Shown: positions 33,083-42,327, counted from the first letter of the stretch. The stretch: 64,000 bases of DNA from Streptomyces sp. DH41 (GCF_029813785.1 NZ_JARVKY010000021.1:62001-126000), one strand, 5' to 3'. The notes: a model not told the origin generated them from the sequence alone. Numbers and translations: made by a program.

Positions 33083-33149
33083 ACGCAACCGGCTTTTTGT
33101 AGCGCACGCCACAGGGCAGACGGGTGGTCACTCCCTCAATCCGGACAAA

Positions 33150-33187
33150 CGTCGGCCCTGGTGACACTCCGGTCACCAGGGCCGACG
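33150..33187 (-). terminator. terminator of the M16 operon
   Basis: A perfect 16-bp stem (CGTCGGCCCTGGTGAC and its complement) with a 6-nt loop lies 13 nt after the stop of the second M16 gene. Confidence 0.88.
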
Positions 33188-33200
33188 CGCGCGGGTGCCG

Positions 33201-34589
33201 CTACTCGGCCGACACGACGGTGACTTCACCGATGCCGAGGGCCTCGACGGGCTCCTTGATCTGCGCCGCGTCACCGACGAGGACCGTCACCAGGCGGTCC
33301 ACCGGGAAGGCGTTCACGACCGCCGCCGTGGCCTCCACTGTGCCGGTGGCGGCGAGTTGGCGGTAGAGGGTGGCCTGGTAGTCGTCGGGCAGGTGCTGCT
33401 CGACCTGGTCGGCCAGCGTGCTCGCCACGGCCGCCGCCGTCTCGTACTTCAGCGGCGCCACACCCACCAGGTTCTGCACGGCCACGTCGCGTTCGGCGTC
33501 GGTGAGTCCCTCCGCGGCGAGCTTGCGCAGCACCGTCCACAGGTCGTCCAGGGCCGGACCGGTGTTGGGGGTGTCCACCGAGCCGCTGATGGCGAGCATG
33601 GCGGCGCCCGTACCGTCGGGCGCGGAACGCAGGACCTGCCCGAACGCCCGTACGCCGTAGGTGTAGCCCTTCTCCTCGCGCAGGACTCGGTCCAGACGCG
33701 AGGTGAGGGTGCCGCCGAGGCAGTAGGTGCCGAGCACCTGAGCGGGCCACACGCGGTCGTGCCGGTCGGAGCCGGTGCGGCCGATCAGCAGCTGGGTCTG
33801 GACGGCGCCGGGACGGTCCACGATGACGACCCGGCCGCTGTCGTCGGCGGTCACCGGCGGCACGGGACGCGGCTCGGCGGCGGAACCGGTCCACGCGCCC
33901 AGCGTGTCGCCGAGCAGCGCGTCGAGGTCGACGCCGGTGAGGTCGCCGACGACCACGGCGGTGGCCGTGGCGGGCCGGACGTGCTTCTCGTAGAAGGCGC
34001 GTACGGCCGCGGAGTCGATGCTCGCGACCGTCTCCTCGGTGCCCTGGCGCGGGCGCGACATGCGCGTACCGGCCGGGAACAGCTCCTTGTAGAGCTCCTT
34101 GGCGGCGCGGCGGGCGGGGTTGGCCAGCTCGTGCGGGATCTCGTCGAGCCGGTTGCGGACCAGCCGTTCTACCTCGCCGTCCGCGAACGCGGGCGCCCTG
34201 AGGGCGTCGGCGACCAGGCCGAGGGCCTTGGCGAGGCGCGAGACGGGCACCTCCAGGCTCAGCCGGACGCCGGGGTGGTCGGCGTGCGCGTCGAGGGTGG
34301 CGCCACAGCGCTCCAGCTCGGCGGCGAACTCCTCGGCGGAGTGCTTGTCGGTGCCCTCGGAGAAGGCGCGCGCCATGATCGTGGCGAGGCCGTCGAGGCC
34401 GGCCGGCTCGGCGTCGAGGGGCGCGTCCAGATTGACCTCGACGGCGACGACCTGCTGGCCGGGACGGTGGCAGCGCAGCACGGTGAGGCCGTTGTCGAGG
34501 CTGCCGCGCTCGGGGGCCGGGAACGCCCACGGCTTGGGCTCGCCGGCCTGCGGCTGGGCGTGGAATTCCATGGTGGCGAGCTCGGTCAC
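33201..34589 (-). CDS. M16-family peptidase-like protein, inactive partner subunit
   Basis: A 462-aa protein with the two-domain M16 fold but no HxxEH zinc motif: the equivalent region reads GLATIMARAFSEGTD. The C-terminal half keeps the substrate-handling signature (LGGTLTSRLDRVLREEKGYTYGV), in which the Arg and Tyr of R...GYTYG bind substrate carbonyls in paired M16B proteases. It is therefore the non-catalytic subunit that completes the active chamber with the upstream gene product. The GTG start overlaps the upstream stop by 4 nt (GTGA), ensuring equal synthesis. A terminator follows. Substrate peptides are unknown. Confidence 0.92.
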   Translation of the reverse strand: MTELATMEFHAQPQAGEPKPWAFPAPERGSLDNGLTVLRCHRPGQQVVAVEVNLDAPLDAEPAGLDGLATIMARAFSEGTDKHSAEEFAAELERCGATLDAHADHPGVRLSLEVPVSRLAKALGLVADALRAPAFADGEVERLVRNRLDEIPHELANPARRAAKELYKELFPAGTRMSRPRQGTEETVASIDSAAVRAFYEKHVRPATATAVVVGDLTGVDLDALLGDTLGAWTGSAAEPRPVPPVTADDSGRVVIVDRPGAVQTQLLIGRTGSDRHDRVWPAQVLGTYCLGGTLTSRLDRVLREEKGYTYGVRAFGQVLRSAPDGTGAAMLAISGSVDTPNTGPALDDLWTVLRKLAAEGLTDAERDVAVQNLVGVAPLKYETAAAVASTLADQVEQHLPDDYQATLYRQLAATGTVEATAAVVNAFPVDRLVTVLVGDAAQIKEPVEALGIGEVTVVSAE

Positions 34590-35956
34590 TTGGCCGCCTC
34601 CTCGTTCTCGTCGGTGGCGTCGTTCGCGACGTCGGCGTCGTTGTCGTCGGTGGGGGCGGTCGGCTCGTAGACGAGCACCGCGCGGTTGTCGGGGCGCAGG
34701 CGGGCCTTGGCGACCTCCTGGACCTCCTCGGCCGTCACCTCGAGCACCCGCTGCACGGCGGTGAGGGCGAGCTGCGGGTCGCCGAACAGGACGGCGTACC
34801 GGCACAGTTCGTCGGCGCGGCCCGCGACCGTGCCCAGGCGGTCCAGCCACTCGCGCTCCAACTGGGCCTGGGCGCGCTCCATCTCCTCGGCGGTGGGGCC
34901 CTCCTCGGCGAACCGGGCGAGCTCCTCGTCGATGGCGGACTCGATGACCGGCACCTCGACGTCACCGGACGTCTTCACGTCCAGCCAGCCCAGGGAGGGC
35001 GCTCCGGCCAGTCGCAGCAGGCCGAAACCGGCGGCGACGGCCGTGCGGTCGCGGCGTACGAGCCGGTTGTACAGGCGGGACGACTCACCGCCGCCCAGCA
35101 CGGTGAGGGCCAGGTCGGCCGCGTCGCACGCGCGTGTGCCGTCCTCCGGCAGGCGGTAGGCCGCCATCAGGGCGCGGGCCGGGACCTCCTCCTCGACGAC
35201 CTCGCGCAGCTCCCCGCCCATGACATCGGGCAGCGAGCCGTCCCGGGGGGCTTGCTTGCCGTCGTGCGAGGCGATGGAACCGAAGTACTTCTCGATCCAG
35301 GCGAGCGTCTGCTCGGGGTCGATGTCGCCGACGACCGACAGCACCGCGTTGTTCGGCGCGTAGTACGTGCGGAAGAACGCGCGCGCGTCCTCGAGCGTCG
35401 CCGCGTCCAGGTCGGCCATCGAACCGATCGGCGTGTGGTGGTAGGGGTGCCCCTCCGGGTAGGAGAGGGCGGTCAGCTTCTCGAACGCCGTGCCGTAGGG
35501 CACGTTGTCGTAGCGCTGGCGGCGCTCGTTCTTGACGACGTCCCGCTGGTTCTCCATCGACTCGTCGTCCAGCGCGGACAGCAGGGAGCCCATGCGGTCG
35601 GCCTCCAGCCAGAGGGCGAGCTCCAGCTGGTGGGTGGGCATGGTCTCGAAGTAGTTGGTGCGCTCGAAGCTGGTGGTGCCGTTGAGCGAGCCGCCCGCGC
35701 CCTGCACCAGCTCGAAGTGGCCGTTGCCCTTGACCTGGGCGGAGCCCTGGAACATGAGGTGCTCGAAAAGGTGAGCCAGGCCGGTACGCCCCTTGACCTC
35801 GTGGCGCGAGCCGACGTCGTACCAGAGGCACACCGCCGCGACCGGGGTCAGGTGGTCCTCGGAGAGCACCACGCGCAGGCCGTTGGCCAGGCGGTGCTCG
35901 GTCGCTGTCAGGCCGCCGGAGCCTGCCTGGGCTGTGGCCGTGTGACCCATGGGCAT
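34586..35956 (-). CDS. M16-family zinc metallopeptidase, catalytic subunit
   Basis: A 456-aa M16B (mitochondrial processing peptidase-like) protease. The zinc motif HLFEH lies near residues 62-66, with the third Glu ligand about 75 residues later within NERRQRYDNVPYG. The C-terminal domain has GGGESSRLYNRLVR. The tail is acidic (DDNDADVANDATDENEEAAK). It is predicted cytosolic with no signal peptide. It heads a two-gene operon with an inactive M16 partner. The first of two ATGs is chosen since AAGGGA is 5 nt upstream. Confidence 0.94.
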   Translation of the reverse strand: MPMGHTATAQAGSGGLTATEHRLANGLRVVLSEDHLTPVAAVCLWYDVGSRHEVKGRTGLAHLFEHLMFQGSAQVKGNGHFELVQGAGGSLNGTTSFERTNYFETMPTHQLELALWLEADRMGSLLSALDDESMENQRDVVKNERRQRYDNVPYGTAFEKLTALSYPEGHPYHHTPIGSMADLDAATLEDARAFFRTYYAPNNAVLSVVGDIDPEQTLAWIEKYFGSIASHDGKQAPRDGSLPDVMGGELREVVEEEVPARALMAAYRLPEDGTRACDAADLALTVLGGGESSRLYNRLVRRDRTAVAAGFGLLRLAGAPSLGWLDVKTSGDVEVPVIESAIDEELARFAEEGPTAEEMERAQAQLEREWLDRLGTVAGRADELCRYAVLFGDPQLALTAVQRVLEVTAEEVQEVAKARLRPDNRAVLVYEPTAPTDDNDADVANDATDENEEAAK

Positions 35957-36300
35957 GTACGTCCCTTCGATCGCGAAATCCTTGTGGAATCACTGGGTGG
36001 AATCATTGGGCGGAACTGCGGGAATTCCGCCGATCCTGCCGATCCTGCCACTGTATGCAAGCGTGCGGGCCGCCGGTGGAGTTCCCGGTCCTCGTACGCC
36101 GAGAGCGAGAACCGGGTTGGCGGCCCGGGCGACCCGACCGGGGCGAGGGCTCGGGACCAGGGCTCTGGACGAGGGCGTACCCTGCGGGCAGCGCCGGGCC
36201 GGGCAGCCCGTGACGGGTCCTGGTCGGTCGCTGTCAGTGCCGCGGTCCACAATGGACCCCGTCAGTTCACCGTTCACGCTTCAGCAAGGAGCCGGCAGCG
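35957..36300. other. divergent gap between the M16 operon and parC
   Basis: This gap contains the promoters of both operons. Short direct repeats are visible: TGGAATCACTGGG followed at once by TGGAATCATTGGG (35985-36010), and two 9-bp copies of GATCCTGCC near 36033. I find no gene in it. Confidence 0.5.
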
Positions 36301-38757
36301 ATGGCCCGCCGTAGTACGAAGACCCCGCCGCCCGACGACTCGTACGAGGAGAAGATCCTCGACGTCGACGTCGTCGACGAGATGCAGGGCTCCTTCCTCG
36401 AGTACGCGTACTCGGTCATCTACTCCCGTGCGCTGCCGGACGCCCGCGACGGCCTCAAGCCGGTGCACCGCCGCATCGTCTACCAGATGAACGAGATGGG
36501 CCTGCGGCCCGAGCGCGGCTACGTGAAGTGCGCCCGCGTCGTCGGCGAGGTCATGGGCAAGCTGCACCCGCACGGCGACGCGTCGATCTACGACGCCCTG
36601 GTGCGCATGGCCCAGTCGTTCTCGATGCGCGTCCCCCTGGTGGACGGCCACGGCAACTTCGGCTCCCTGGGCAACGACGACCCGCCGGCCGCCATGCGGT
36701 ACACCGAGTGCCGGATGGCCGAGCCCGCCGGCCTGATGACGGAGTCCATCGACGAGGACACCGTCGACTTCGGCCCCAACTACGACGGCCAGGAGCAGGA
36801 GCCGGTGGCACTGCCCGCCGCCTTCCCGAACCTGCTGGTCAACGGCGCCTCAGGCATCGCGGTCGGCATGGCGACGAACATGCCCCCGCACAATCTGCGC
36901 GAGGTCATCGCGGCCGCCCGGCACCTGATCCGGCACCCGAACGCCGACCTCGAAGCCCTGATGAAGCACGTCCCTGGCCCCGACCTGCCCACCGGCGGCC
37001 GGATCGTCGGTCTGCCCGGCATCCGGGACGCCTACGAGACGGGCCGCGGCACCTTCAAGATCCGCGCGACCGTCGCCGTGGACACCGTGACGGCCCGCCG
37101 CAAGGGCCTCGTCGTGACCGAGCTGCCCTTCGCGGTCGGCCCGGAGAAGGTGATCGCCAAGATCAAGGACCTGGTCGGTTCGAAGAAGCTCCAGGGCATC
37201 GCCGACGTCAAGGACCTCACCGACCGCGAGCACGGACTGCGCCTGGTCATCGAGATCAAGAACGGCTTCGTGCCGGAGGCGGTCCTGGAGCAGCTCTACA
37301 AGCTGACGCCGATGGAGGAGTCCTTCGGCATCAACAACGTCGCCCTGGTGGACGGCCAGCCCCTCACCCTGGGCCTCAAGGAGCTGCTGGAGGTCTATCT
37401 CGACCACCGCTTCAACGTCGTACGGCGCCGCAGCGAGTACCGCCGCACCAAGCGACGTGACCGACTGCACCTGGTCGAGGGCCTGCTCACCGCCCTGGTC
37501 GACATCGACGAGGTCATCCGCCTCATCCGCTCCAGTGAGAACTCCGCACAGGCCAAGCAGCGCCTGATGGAGCGCTTCTCGCTGAGCGACATCCAGACCC
37601 AGTACATCCTGGACACGCCGCTGCGGCGGCTCACCAAGTTCGACCGCATCGAGCTGGAGTCCGAGAAGGACCGGCTGAACGCGGAGATCGAGGAGCTGAC
37701 CCGGATCCTCGACTCGGACGCGGAGCTGCGCAAGCTGGTCTCGACCGAACTGGCCGCGGTGGCCAAGAAGTTCGGCACCGACCGTCGTACGGTCCTGCTG
37801 GAGTCGTCCGGTGCGCCGGTGGCCGCCGTGCCGCTCCAGGTGGCCGACGACCCGTGCCGGGTGCTGCTCTCCTCGACGGGCCTGCTGGCCCGCACCGCGA
37901 ACGACGAGCCGCTCGTCCCGCAGGCGGGCGCCAAGCGCGTCAAGCACGACCTGATCGTCTCGGCGGTGCCGGCCACGGCCCGCGGCGAGGTGGGTGTGGT
38001 GACGTCCGCCGGACGTCTGCTGCGGGTGAACGTCGTGGACCTGCCCCAGCTCCCGGAGCCCCTGCCGACGCCGAATCTCGCGGGAGGGGCGCCGATCGCG
38101 GAGTTCGTGACCCTTCAGGACGACGAGACGGTCGTCTGCCTGACCACGCTGGACGAGTCCTCACCCGGCCTGGCGCTCGGTACGGAACAGGGTGTCGTCA
38201 AGCGTGTGGTGCCCGACTACCCCTCCCACAAGGACGAGTTGGAGGTCATCAGCCTCAGGGAGGGCGACCGGATCGTCGGCGGGGCCGAGCTGCGCACCGG
38301 CGACGAGGACCTGGTCTTCATCACGGACGACGCGCAACTGCTGCGCTACCAGGCCTCGCAGGTCCGCCCGCAGGGCCGTCCGGCGGGCGGTGTGGCGGGC
38401 GTCAAGCTCACCGACGGTGCGAAGGTCATCTCCTTCACGGCGGTGGACCCGGCCGCGGACGCGGTGGTCTTCACGATCGCCGGTTCGCGGGGCACGCTGG
38501 ACGACTCCGTCCAGACCACGGCCAAGCTCACCCCGTTCGACCAGTACCCGCGCAAGGGCCGTGCCACGGGTGGTGTGCGCTGCCAGCGGTTCCTGAAGGG
38601 CGAGGACTGCCTGGCCTTCGCCTGGACCGGTCCCACTCCGGCGCTGGCCGCCCAGAAGAACGGCAGCCCTGCCCAGCTCCCGGACATCGACCCGCGCCGC
38701 GACGGCTCGGGCGTGTCGTTGCCGAAGACGGTGTCGGTGGTGGCGGGTCCGGCCTAG
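36301..38757 (+). CDS. parC: topoisomerase IV subunit A
   Basis: The DNA-cleaving subunit of topoisomerase IV, 818 aa, which decatenates daughter chromosomes and here probably also the linear chromosome arms (SCO5836-like). The breakage-reunion domain has PVHRRIVYQMNEMG, HPHGDASIYDAL and the catalytic Tyr134 in MRYTECRM. The quinolone-determining position equivalent to GyrA Ser83 is Ala94. The C-terminal beta-pinwheel spans about 500-818 and lacks a GyrA box, fitting ParC rather than GyrA. The ATG follows an AAGGAG. Its partner parE is encoded about 9 kb away in the window. The stop codon overlaps that of the convergent GTPase gene. Confidence 0.96.
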   Translation: MARRSTKTPPPDDSYEEKILDVDVVDEMQGSFLEYAYSVIYSRALPDARDGLKPVHRRIVYQMNEMGLRPERGYVKCARVVGEVMGKLHPHGDASIYDALVRMAQSFSMRVPLVDGHGNFGSLGNDDPPAAMRYTECRMAEPAGLMTESIDEDTVDFGPNYDGQEQEPVALPAAFPNLLVNGASGIAVGMATNMPPHNLREVIAAARHLIRHPNADLEALMKHVPGPDLPTGGRIVGLPGIRDAYETGRGTFKIRATVAVDTVTARRKGLVVTELPFAVGPEKVIAKIKDLVGSKKLQGIADVKDLTDREHGLRLVIEIKNGFVPEAVLEQLYKLTPMEESFGINNVALVDGQPLTLGLKELLEVYLDHRFNVVRRRSEYRRTKRRDRLHLVEGLLTALVDIDEVIRLIRSSENSAQAKQRLMERFSLSDIQTQYILDTPLRRLTKFDRIELESEKDRLNAEIEELTRILDSDAELRKLVSTELAAVAKKFGTDRRTVLLESSGAPVAAVPLQVADDPCRVLLSSTGLLARTANDEPLVPQAGAKRVKHDLIVSAVPATARGEVGVVTSAGRLLRVNVVDLPQLPEPLPTPNLAGGAPIAEFVTLQDDETVVCLTTLDESSPGLALGTEQGVVKRVVPDYPSHKDELEVISLREGDRIVGGAELRTGDEDLVFITDDAQLLRYQASQVRPQGRPAGGVAGVKLTDGAKVISFTAVDPAADAVVFTIAGSRGTLDDSVQTTAKLTPFDQYPRKGRATGGVRCQRFLKGEDCLAFAWTGPTPALAAQKNGSPAQLPDIDPRRDGSGVSLPKTVSVVAGPA

Positions 38758-39845
38758 GCTGTCGGCGGCTCCTCGCCGTCCGGCTCCTCACCCTCGGGGC
38801 CCTCGGCCTCGGGGTCGGGTACGTAGCGCAGGACGCCCCACATGCCGTGCTCGTCGGCGTGTGGGGCGGTGTCCCCGCGGCACGCGTCGAGTTCCCTGCC
38901 GAGGGCCGGCGCGTCGATGCCGGATCCGATGAGGACGAGTTGCGTGCGGCGCGTGTCGGCGGGCGCCCAGGGCTCCGGGTAGAAGCGCAGGAAAGGGCCG
39001 ACGGCGTGAACGGCGTATCGGTTCTGGGGGTCGTACGGGCCGAAGTCCACGTACCCCTTGATCCGGTACAGGCCCTCCGGCCTGCTGTCGAGGAACCTCA
39101 TGAGCCGGCGAGGGTCCAGCGGGACGTCGGAGACGAACGACAGGGTGTCGTAGGCGGCGTGCAGGTGCCCGGCGTGTGCGCCGCCCCTCGAGTGGTCGTG
39201 CAGGTCGTCGAAGGACAACTGCCCCACGCGCTCCTCGCTCGGCCGGCAGTCGTAGAGGAACTCGGGGTCGACGCGGCCGTAGGTCGCGGGCACGACGGCG
39301 GCGCGGTCGCTGAGCGAGCGGACGAGGGCGAGCACGCGCTCGGCGTCCGGAACCCGGTCGGTCTTGTTGACCACGACCAGGTCGGCCAGCGCCAGGTGCC
39401 GGTCGATCTCGGGGTGTTTCTCCCGCGTGGCGTCGAACTCCGCGGCGTCGACGACCTCGACGAGTCCGCCGTAGACGACCGCGTGCTCCTCGCTCGCGAG
39501 AAGCATGCGCACGAGTTCCTGCGGCTCGGCGAGACCGCTGGCCTCGATGACGATGACGTCGATGCCCGCGTCGGGGCGGGCGAGCCGCTTCAGGTACCCG
39601 TCCAGTTCACTCGCGTCGACGGCACAGCAGAGGCATCCGTTGCCGAGGGAAACGGTGGAGTCGCCGAGTGCGCCGGCGACGGCCATGGCATCGATCTCGA
39701 TCGAGCCGAAGTCGTTGACGATGGCGCCGATACGGCTGCCTCCGCTGCGGTGGAGGAGGTGGTTGAGGAGTGTGGTCTTTCCGGAGCCGAGGAATCCGGC
39801 CAGTACGACGACCGGGATCTGCTGCGGAATCGGGCGCTGCCCCAC
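38754..39845 (-). CDS. CobW/COG0523 metal-chaperone GTPase
   Basis: A P-loop GTPase of 363 aa. Walker A GFLGSGKTT is at residues 17-25, followed by the family CxCC metal motif (GNGCLCCAVD), Walker B-like VIVIEASGLAEP and the NKTD base-recognition motif. A His-rich loop (DLHDHSRGGAHAGHLHA) and a CobW C-terminal domain follow, and the tail is acidic (EGPEGEEPDGEEPP). COG0523 proteins deliver Zn2+ or Co2+ to client enzymes. No cobalamin genes or Zur-type box are visible nearby, so zinc or another metal cannot be chosen. The GTG start lacks a clear ribosome binding site. Stop codons of this gene and parC interlock in CCTAGG. Confidence 0.92.
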   Translation of the reverse strand: MGQRPIPQQIPVVVLAGFLGSGKTTLLNHLLHRSGGSRIGAIVNDFGSIEIDAMAVAGALGDSTVSLGNGCLCCAVDASELDGYLKRLARPDAGIDVIVIEASGLAEPQELVRMLLASEEHAVVYGGLVEVVDAAEFDATREKHPEIDRHLALADLVVVNKTDRVPDAERVLALVRSLSDRAAVVPATYGRVDPEFLYDCRPSEERVGQLSFDDLHDHSRGGAHAGHLHAAYDTLSFVSDVPLDPRRLMRFLDSRPEGLYRIKGYVDFGPYDPQNRYAVHAVGPFLRFYPEPWAPADTRRTQLVLIGSGIDAPALGRELDACRGDTAPHADEHGMWGVLRYVPDPEAEGPEGEEPDGEEPPTA

Positions 39846-40164
39846 CGTGCGACCTCTCTCTCACCTACGCGTACGCCGGCCCGCGGCAGGACGTACACCC
39901 GCATACGGAATTGCCTGCTCAGGATACGAGTCGGTGCGGTCGACACGGAGTGAACGATTGTTAGCAGCGTTGGCGGGGCAGACGTTCGGGAAGGCGCCGG
40001 ACCGTGCGACCCTCGCTTCCCTCCGTGCGCCGCCTCTCCGCCTCCCCGCCGATCAGCGCAGCTCGGCACTCTGGAGGTGGCACGCGCCGCCCATCGCACG
40101 CCGGTCCCCGTCAGCCGACCCGCACTCGACGACCGGCGCGTGATCGCCTGATTCGGGGGATGAC
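39846..40164. other. divergent gap upstream of the COG0523 GTPase
   Basis: Holds the promoters for the GTPase (minus) and the DUF6082 gene (plus). I looked for a Zur-like palindrome and a cobalamin riboswitch and saw neither. No small gene is supported. Confidence 0.45.
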
Positions 40165-40716
40165 ATGGCCACACGGAAGAACATCACGGGGAGGTTCGGC
40201 TCCGCCGCGGCCGGGGTGCTGCTCGCCACGGCCGGGATGTCACTGGCCGCGCGGAGGCGGCGGCACGAAGCAGCCCGTATGCACGAACGGCTGCTGGAGC
40301 TGGAGGAACTGGCGATCCGGCGCCAGTCGCTGGCGCACCAGCAGCGTATGCACTGGGAATTGCTGACCAGGGCCATCGATGACCCGTCCCTCGCCGAGGT
40401 CATCGACACCTACGACAAGAACATCCCGGCCGAGCGGCGGCGTCAGTTCTTCTATGCGAACGCCTGGTACGTCAACCTCTACCACGTCCACCGAGCGGGA
40501 CTCCTGGACCAGGAAGGGCTGCAGGGACGTCTCAGGGAGTTCTTCCAGAGCCCGGTCTTCCGCGAGTACTGGGAAGCGTCGAGGCACATGCGCGCCGCAC
40601 TCGACGAGGACTCCCACGAGGCGCGGCTGGGCCACGTGGTCGACGGTCTGGCCAAGGATTTCGACGAGGCTGACACAGACGAATGGTGGGTCGTCGGAAC
40701 ACCTTCGGACGATTGA
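40165..40716 (+). CDS. DUF6082-like conserved protein
   Basis: A 183-aa protein of a Streptomyces-rich family of unknown function. A short hydrophobic stretch (FGSAAAGVLLATAGMSLAA, residues 11-29) may be a membrane anchor and is followed by a strongly basic cluster (RRRRHEAARMHERLLE) that would face the cytoplasm. The rest is helical, with the family segments FFYANAWYVNLYHVHRAGLL and FFQSPVFREYWEASR. Relatives are often multi-copy and found near signalling or conservon-type loci. The purine-rich GGGGGATGAC precedes the ATG. No catalytic residues can be named. Confidence 0.82.
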   Translation: MATRKNITGRFGSAAAGVLLATAGMSLAARRRRHEAARMHERLLELEELAIRRQSLAHQQRMHWELLTRAIDDPSLAEVIDTYDKNIPAERRRQFFYANAWYVNLYHVHRAGLLDQEGLQGRLREFFQSPVFREYWEASRHMRAALDEDSHEARLGHVVDGLAKDFDEADTDEWWVVGTPSDD

Positions 40717-40866
40717 GGGCCTGCTGCTCCGAACGGGGCCAACCCGTCAACCTCAAGGAGGCAACAGTGCACTTATGGGGTCGTGCCGGTCACAGTGACT
40801 TCCCCACAGCCAGTAGCGTGTGCATTCGTCACTCTGCCAGCCCCTTGTCTATAAGGACCGGTACCC

Positions 40867-41103
40867 TTGAAGATCGTGCGCCGCATCGGTGTGCCTCCCA
40901 GTGCCCGTGGCAGTACCACGGGCTCCACCTGCCCCGACGTGTTCGAACTGAGCGACGGCAACTTCGCCGTCATCGGCACCGAGGCCACCGATGCGCTGGA
41001 GCGTGAGCTGCCCGCCGACGCCGCCCGTGCCGACTACGAACGCATCGTCGTGGTCAGCCGGGAAACCCTGATCCGCGCCAAGGCGGACATCCCCGACGTC
41101 TGA
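40867..41103 (+). CDS. small conserved Streptomyces protein, 78 aa
   Basis: A 78-residue protein starting at TTG with AAGGA 9 nt upstream. It has a basic N-terminus (KIVRRIGVPPSA), a central CPDVFELSDGNFAVIGTEATD strand region and a C-terminal RIVVVSRETLIRAKAD helix. It resembles small proteins encoded next to helix-turn-helix regulators in Streptomyces, but no such regulator is present here. Cytosolic, function unknown. It follows the DUF6082 gene by 150 nt and may be a separate unit. Confidence 0.78.
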   Translation: MKIVRRIGVPPSARGSTTGSTCPDVFELSDGNFAVIGTEATDALERELPADAARADYERIVVVSRETLIRAKADIPDV

Positions 41104-41363
41104 CGTCACCGTTCGGGTCTCCGGCCGCATCCACCGCCGTCCGCGCCGGACACCCTCACCGCCGAGCAGCCCGGCACCCCGTCCTCGCTCGACGTCTCCC
41201 GACCAGGCCTGGCGCCCGAACGGCACCAGGCCGATCGCATGCTCAGCCCACCGCCGGCATGCCGGCCGAGTTCGTGGCCTGGCAGGCTCCACCCGCACCC
41301 GAGGCCGCCCCGGCCACTACCGGAGCAGCGCTCAGGCGCGGCTCGAAGCCGCCGCGACGCAAG

Positions 41364-41382
41364 TCAGGTTAGGCTCACCTCT
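41364..41382 (+). promoter_or_regulatory. iron box (DmdR1/IdeR operator) abutting a start codon
   Basis: TCAGGTTAGGCTCACCTCT matches 16 of 19 positions of the iron-box consensus TTAGGTTAGGCTCACCTAA, including the whole core. The TAGGCT inside it is a plausible -10 element, 7 nt before the GTG of the next gene, so repressor binding would block the promoter directly. Confidence 0.9.
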
Positions 41383-42327
41383 GTGAGTACGTGCTCAACG
41401 GTCTCCCGGGACCTCGACGAGCCCCTCCCGGGCACCGCACCCGTCGCGAGGACCTGGTTGCTGCTCGAACAACCCGGCCCGTGGGGCGCCAAGGCGCTCA
41501 CCTCGAGCCACCTCGATCCCAGGCTGGGACGTGCCCTGGACGCTGCGGTGAAGGGCACGGGCGTACGTATCGCGCTCATCCGTCGGCCCGGGCGCCACGC
41601 GGACCGCGGCACTCCGGCCGGGCGCCGGGTGTACGCGGCCCACACCGTGCCGGGAAACGTATGGCTGCACGGCACCACACTCACGGACCCCCGCCGACTG
41701 CTCGGCCTCGATTTCGCCGCGCTGGCCAGGGGCGACAGCCGTACCTTCGGCTCGGTACTCCAAGGCGGTCCCCACCTCGGTGATCCGCTCGCTCTCGTCT
41801 GCACCAACGGCAAGCGCGACCGGTGCTGCGCCCTCCTCGGCCGGCCGCTGGCGGCCGAGCTCGCCGCGTCCGGGACCGAGAGCGTCTGGGAGGTCACCCA
41901 TCTGGGCGGTCACCGCTTCTCACCGACGGTGCTGGTACTGCCCCACGGTTACGCGTACGGCCGGGTCCAGGCCCCCGCGGTCAAGGAGATCCTGCACGGT
42001 GCGCGCAAGGGCCGGATCGTCGTCGAGGGCTGCCGCGGGAACTCCTCGTGGGAGCGCCCCGGCCAGGCGGCCGAGCTGGCCGTGCGCCGGGCCGTGGGCG
42101 AGGACGCGGCCCAGGCGCTGAGCGTCGTACGGACGGACGGCGCCGCACCGCGCTGGGAGGTGACCCTGGCGCACGCCGACGGCCGGAACTGGCGGGTCAC
42201 CGTCGCACAGGACGCGTCGGCGCCACCGCGTCCGGAGAGCTGCGGTGCGTCGGTGCTGGGCTCGCCGGCGCGGATGGAGGTCGTCGCGGTACGCGAACTG
42301 TCGGTGACGGCGGCCCTCGCGAGCTGA
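41383..42327 (+). CDS. sucrase/ferredoxin-like family protein, iron-regulated
   Basis: A 314-aa thioredoxin-fold protein of the sucrase/ferredoxin-like family, which may hold a 2Fe-2S cluster. Key segments are CTNGKRDRCCALLGRPLA near residue 145, HLGGHRFSPTVLVLPHG near 180 and CRGNSSWERPGQAAE near 225, with Cys and His placed for cluster binding. The start is a GTG immediately after an iron box, with no ribosome binding site but a -10-like TAGGCT 7 nt upstream, so a leaderless mRNA is likely. Iron control suggests a part in iron acquisition or release from siderophores; that role is inferred. No siderophore genes are adjacent. Confidence 0.88.
   Translation: MSTCSTVSRDLDEPLPGTAPVARTWLLLEQPGPWGAKALTSSHLDPRLGRALDAAVKGTGVRIALIRRPGRHADRGTPAGRRVYAAHTVPGNVWLHGTTLTDPRRLLGLDFAALARGDSRTFGSVLQGGPHLGDPLALVCTNGKRDRCCALLGRPLAAELAASGTESVWEVTHLGGHRFSPTVLVLPHGYAYGRVQAPAVKEILHGARKGRIVVEGCRGNSSWERPGQAAELAVRRAVGEDAAQALSVVRTDGAAPRWEVTLAHADGRNWRVTVAQDASAPPRPESCGASVLGSPARMEVVAVRELSVTAALAS

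Noticed and set aside
39846..40164. Zur box or cobalamin riboswitch before the COG0523 GTPase
   Set aside because: No palindromic AT-rich Zur-like motif and no B12-box sequence could be found on either strand.
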